17,639 bases of DNA from Leclercia sp. UBA7405. Lineage in GTDB: Bacteria > Pseudomonadota > Gammaproteobacteria > Enterobacterales > Enterobacteriaceae. The notes beneath the pieces are model-generated. The model saw nothing but the letters and a program-made list of their open reading frames with translations, had not been told where the DNA came from and did no database searches. The position numbers and the translations under genes are program-made. The stretch spans positions 1,663-19,301 of the forward strand of contig DKMV01000140.1 of NCBI GenBank assembly GCA_002469605.1, read 5' to 3'. The first letter of the stretch is position 1. Each line of letters begins with the position of its first letter. Shown piece by piece: positions 15,245 to 17,639 of the stretch.

Positions 15245-17293
15245 ATGAGTCGTAAGCAACTGGCCCTGCTTGAGCCCTCGCTGGTTCGCCAGGCGCTGCT
15301 GGATGCGGTAACCAAGCTGAGCCCGCGCGTGCAGTGGCACAACCCGGTAATGTTTATCGTCTGGATCGGCAGCGTGCTGACCACCCTGCTGGCCATCGCC
15401 ATGGCGGGCGGCCTGCTGGCGGGCAATGCGCGCTTTACCGCCGCCATCAGCCTGTGGCTGTGGTTTACCGTCCTGTTCGCCAACTTTGCCGAGGCGCTGG
15501 CAGAGGGGCGCAGTAAAGCCCAGGCCAACAGCCTGCGGGGGGTAAAAAAGACCGTTCTGGCCCGCAGGCTGCACGAGCCAAAATATGACGCCGCCAGCGA
15601 TGAGGTGCCCGCCGATGCCCTGCGCAAAGGGGATATCGTGCTGGTGGAAGCCGGCGATACCATCCCTTGCGACGGGGAGGTGATCGAGGGGGGCGCCTCG
15701 GTGGACGAGAGCGCCATCACCGGCGAATCCGCGCCGGTTATCCGTGAGTCGGGGGGCGATTTTGCCTCCGTCACCGGCGGGACGCGCATTCTCTCCGACT
15801 GGCTGGTGATCCGCTGCAGCGTGAACCCCGGCGAAACCTTCCTCGACCGGATGATCGCCATGGTCGAAGGGGCTCAGCGCCGCAAAACCCCCAACGAGAT
15901 CGCCCTGACGATCCTGCTGGTGGCCCTGACGCTGGTCTTCCTGCTGGCAACCGCCACCCTGTGGCCCTTCTCCGCCTACGGCGGCACGCCGGTGAGCGTG
16001 ACCGTGCTGGTGGCCCTGCTGGTGTGCCTGATCCCCACCACCATCGGTGGCCTGCTTTCCGCCATCGGCGTGGCGGGGATGAGCCGGATGCTGGGTGCCA
16101 ACGTCATCGCCACCAGCGGCCGCGCGGTGGAGGCGGCGGGCGACGTGGACGTGCTGCTGCTGGATAAGACCGGCACCATCACCCTCGGCAACCGCCAGGC
16201 TTCGGACTTCCTGCCCGCGCCGGGCGTGGATGAAAAGACCCTCGCCGATGCGGCGCAGCTCGCCTCGCTGGCGGATGAGACGCCGGAAGGCCGCAGCATC
16301 GTGGTGCTGGCGAAACAGCGCTTTAACCTGCGCCAGCGCGACGTGCAGAGCCTGAACGCTACCTTCGTGCCCTTCACCGCCCAGACGCGCATGAGCGGCA
16401 TTAATATTCAGGACCGCATGATCCGTAAAGGCTCGGTGGATGCCCTGCGTCGCCATATCGAAGCTAACAGCGGCCACTTCCCGTCCGAGGTGGACACCCT
16501 GGTGGAGAGCGTCGCCCGGGATGGCGCCACCCCGCTGGTGGTAGCGGAAGGGGCCAGGGTGCTGGGGGTTATCGCCCTGAAGGATATCGTCAAAGGCGGT
16601 ATCAAAGAGCGCTTCTCCCAGCTGCGCAAAATGGGCATCAAAACGGTGATGATCACCGGCGATAACCGGCTAACGGCCGCGGCCATTGCCGCCGAGGCGG
16701 GGGTGGATGATTTTCTTTCTGAAGCAACACCCGAGGCGAAACTGGCGCTGATCCGCCAGTATCAGGCCGAAGGACGGCTGGTGGCGATGACCGGTGACGG
16801 TACCAACGATGCCCCGGCGCTGGCCCAGGCGGACGTGGCGGTGGCCATGAACTCCGGCACCCAAGCGGCAAAAGAGGCGGGTAACATGGTGGACCTCGAC
16901 TCCAACCCCACCAAGCTTATCGAAGTGGTGCATATCGGCAAACAGATGCTGATGACCCGCGGCTCGCTCACCACCTTCAGCATCGCCAACGACGTGGCGA
17001 AATATTTCGCCATTATTCCGGCGGCCTTTGCGGTGACCTATCCGCAGCTGAACGCCCTGAACGTGATGCAACTGCACTCCCCCGCCTCGGCCATTCTGAG
17101 CGCGGTGATTTTTAACGCCCTGATCATCGTCTTTTTAATTCCGCTGGCGCTGCGGGGGGTGAGTTACAAGCCGCTCACCGCCGCCGCCATGCTGCGCCGC
17201 AATCTGTGGATCTACGGCCTGGGCGGGCTGCTGGTGCCCTTTATCGGCATTAAGGCTATCGACCTGGTGCTCACTCTGTTCGGGATGGTTTAA
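15245..17293 (+). CDS. kdpB: Potassium-transporting ATPase ATP-binding subunit B (KdpB)
   Basis: The P-type ATPase subunit that powers KdpFABC by ATP hydrolysis. It has 682 residues, as in E. coli. Actuator motif TGES is at 159-162, and Ser162 is the residue whose phosphorylation switches the pump off at high potassium. The phosphorylation site DKTGT has Asp307. The membrane motif IPTTIGG is at 263-269, in place of the usual PEGL-type motif. [10 protein letters not shown] and [20 protein letters not shown] are the hinge and Mg-binding motifs. GGAG at 15233-15236 precedes the ATG. It sits between kdpA and kdpC, whose start is 12 bp downstream. Confidence 0.98.
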   Translation: MSRKQLALLEPSLVRQALLDAVTKLSPRVQWHNPVMFIVWIGSVLTTLLAIAMAGGLLAGNARFTAAISLWLWFTVLFANFAEALAEGRSKAQANSLRGVKKTVLARRLHEPKYDAASDEVPADALRKGDIVLVEAGDTIPCDGEVIEGGASVDESAITGESAPVIRESGGDFASVTGGTRILSDWLVIRCSVNPGETFLDRMIAMVEGAQRRKTPNEIALTILLVALTLVFLLATATLWPFSAYGGTPVSVTVLVALLVCLIPTTIGGLLSAIGVAGMSRMLGANVIATSGRAVEAAGDVDVLLLDKTGTITLGNRQASDFLPAPGVDEKTLADAAQLASLADETPEGRSIVVLAKQRFNLRQRDVQSLNATFVPFTAQTRMSGINIQDRMIRKGSVDALRRHIEANSGHFPSEVDTLVESVARDGATPLVVAEGARVLGVIALKDIVKGGIKERFSQLRKMGIKTVMITGDNRLTAAAIAAEAGVDDFLSEATPEAKLALIRQYQAEGRLVAMTGDGTNDAPALAQADVAVAMNSGTQAAKEAGNMVDLDSNPTKLIEVVHIGKQMLMTRGSLTTFSIANDVAKYFAIIPAAFAVTYPQLNALNVMQLHSPASAILSAVIFNALIIVFLIPLALRGVSYKPLTAAAMLRRNLWIYGLGGLLVPFIGIKAIDLVLTLFGMV

Positions 17294-17305
17294 GAGGAAA
17301 ATCAA

Positions 17306-17639
17306 ATGGCTATGTTACGTCCCGCTATACTGCTGTTTATTCTGCTGGCGCTGATTACCGGCGGGCTCTATCCACTGGTCACCACCGCCCTGGGCCAGTG
17401 GTGGTTTACCGATCGGGCCAACGGCTCCCTGATTTTACAGGAGGGGGAGATCCGCGGTTCCCGGCTGATTGGCCAGAACTTTACTGACCCGGGCTACTTC
17501 CAGGGACGGCCTTCCGCCACGGCGGAAAGCCCGTATAATCCCATGGCCTCCGGCGGCAGCAACCTGGCGGGCAGCAACCCGGCGCTGGATAGCGCGGTGA
17601 AGGAGCGGATAGCGGCCCTGCGCGCCGCCAACCCGCAGG
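17306..17639 (+). CDS. kdpC: Potassium-transporting ATPase subunit C (KdpC) (partial, 3' end outside window)
   Basis: An accessory subunit of KdpFABC with one N-terminal transmembrane helix and a periplasmic domain. The 111 complete codons present begin [20 protein letters not shown], with the helix at about residues 5-27. Conserved blocks follow: [20 protein letters not shown] and [19 protein letters not shown]. coli KdpC has 190 residues, so about 79 are missing beyond the right edge. The start is placed at 17306 with AGAGGAAAA in front; an in-frame ATG two codons later is less likely because of spacing. The frame is intact to the edge. Confidence 0.96.
   Translation, partial: MAMLRPAILLFILLALITGGLYPLVTTALGQWWFTDRANGSLILQEGEIRGSRLIGQNFTDPGYFQGRPSATAESPYNPMASGGSNLAGSNPALDSAVKERIAALRAANPQ

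Noticed and set aside
15218..16477. Long minus-strand open frame (419 codons) opposite kdpB
   Set aside because: Antisense to kdpB with all P-type ATPase motifs on the plus strand; composition is typical of a reverse-frame artefact.
1..17639. Mobile elements, prophage, CRISPR arrays, tRNA or rRNA genes
   Set aside because: Searched by eye on both strands; no transposase, direct spacer-repeat pattern, or tRNA/rRNA sequence was recognised.

Overview
The window is a chromosomal backbone segment from an enterobacterium of the Enterobacteriaceae (Enterobacter/Klebsiella-like rather than Escherichia). Nearly every protein can be read side by side with its E. coli K-12 counterpart as I remember it, at the same or almost the same length, and the genes are GC-rich with AT-rich control regions. 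Genus and species cannot be settled from this sequence alone. No phage, transposase, tRNA, rRNA or CRISPR array is visible; the only repeat element recognised is one ERIC sequence.

Layout. (1) 1-2962, minus strand: succinate dehydrogenase operon sdhC-sdhD-sdhA-sdhB, with sdhB cut by the left edge. (2) 2963-3737: long divergent control region between sdhC and gltA, with an sdhC promoter, candidate CRP and ArcA sites, gltA promoters and an ERIC element inside the sdhC leader. (3) 3738-5024, plus strand: gltA, citrate synthase. (4) 5034-5068: a two-way terminator shared by gltA and nei. (5) 5066-12757, minus strand: a tightly packed run of nine genes, transcribed phr, ybgI, pxpB, pxpC, pxpA, DUF969, DUF979, pcp, nei. 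(6) 12942-13148, minus strand: small membrane protein gene ybfA with its own terminator. (7) 13149-13457: divergent control region with a KdpE-type box. (8) 13458-17639, plus strand: kdpF-kdpA-kdpB-kdpC, the high-affinity potassium pump, with kdpC cut by the right edge.

How the genes work together. gltA and sdhCDAB supply TCA-cycle entry and the membrane-bound succinate:quinone step. The most distinctive part is the middle of the nine-gene run. PxpABC opens 5-oxoproline to glutamate with ATP, Pcp releases 5-oxoproline from peptide N-termini, and the DUF969/DUF979 membrane pair is the likely importer. Together they form a complete salvage route: uptake, release and conversion to glutamate. As I remember E. 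coli K-12, pxpA sits directly beside nei there, without the three extra genes. Two DNA-repair genes, phr (photolyase) and nei (endonuclease VIII), sit at the two ends of this run. The leader of the DUF969 gene carries a CA-rich stretch that looks like a target for the small RNA GcvB, which would tie this transporter to the amino-acid and peptide transport regulon. Most of the window is ordinary; the findings below are regulatory or contextual.
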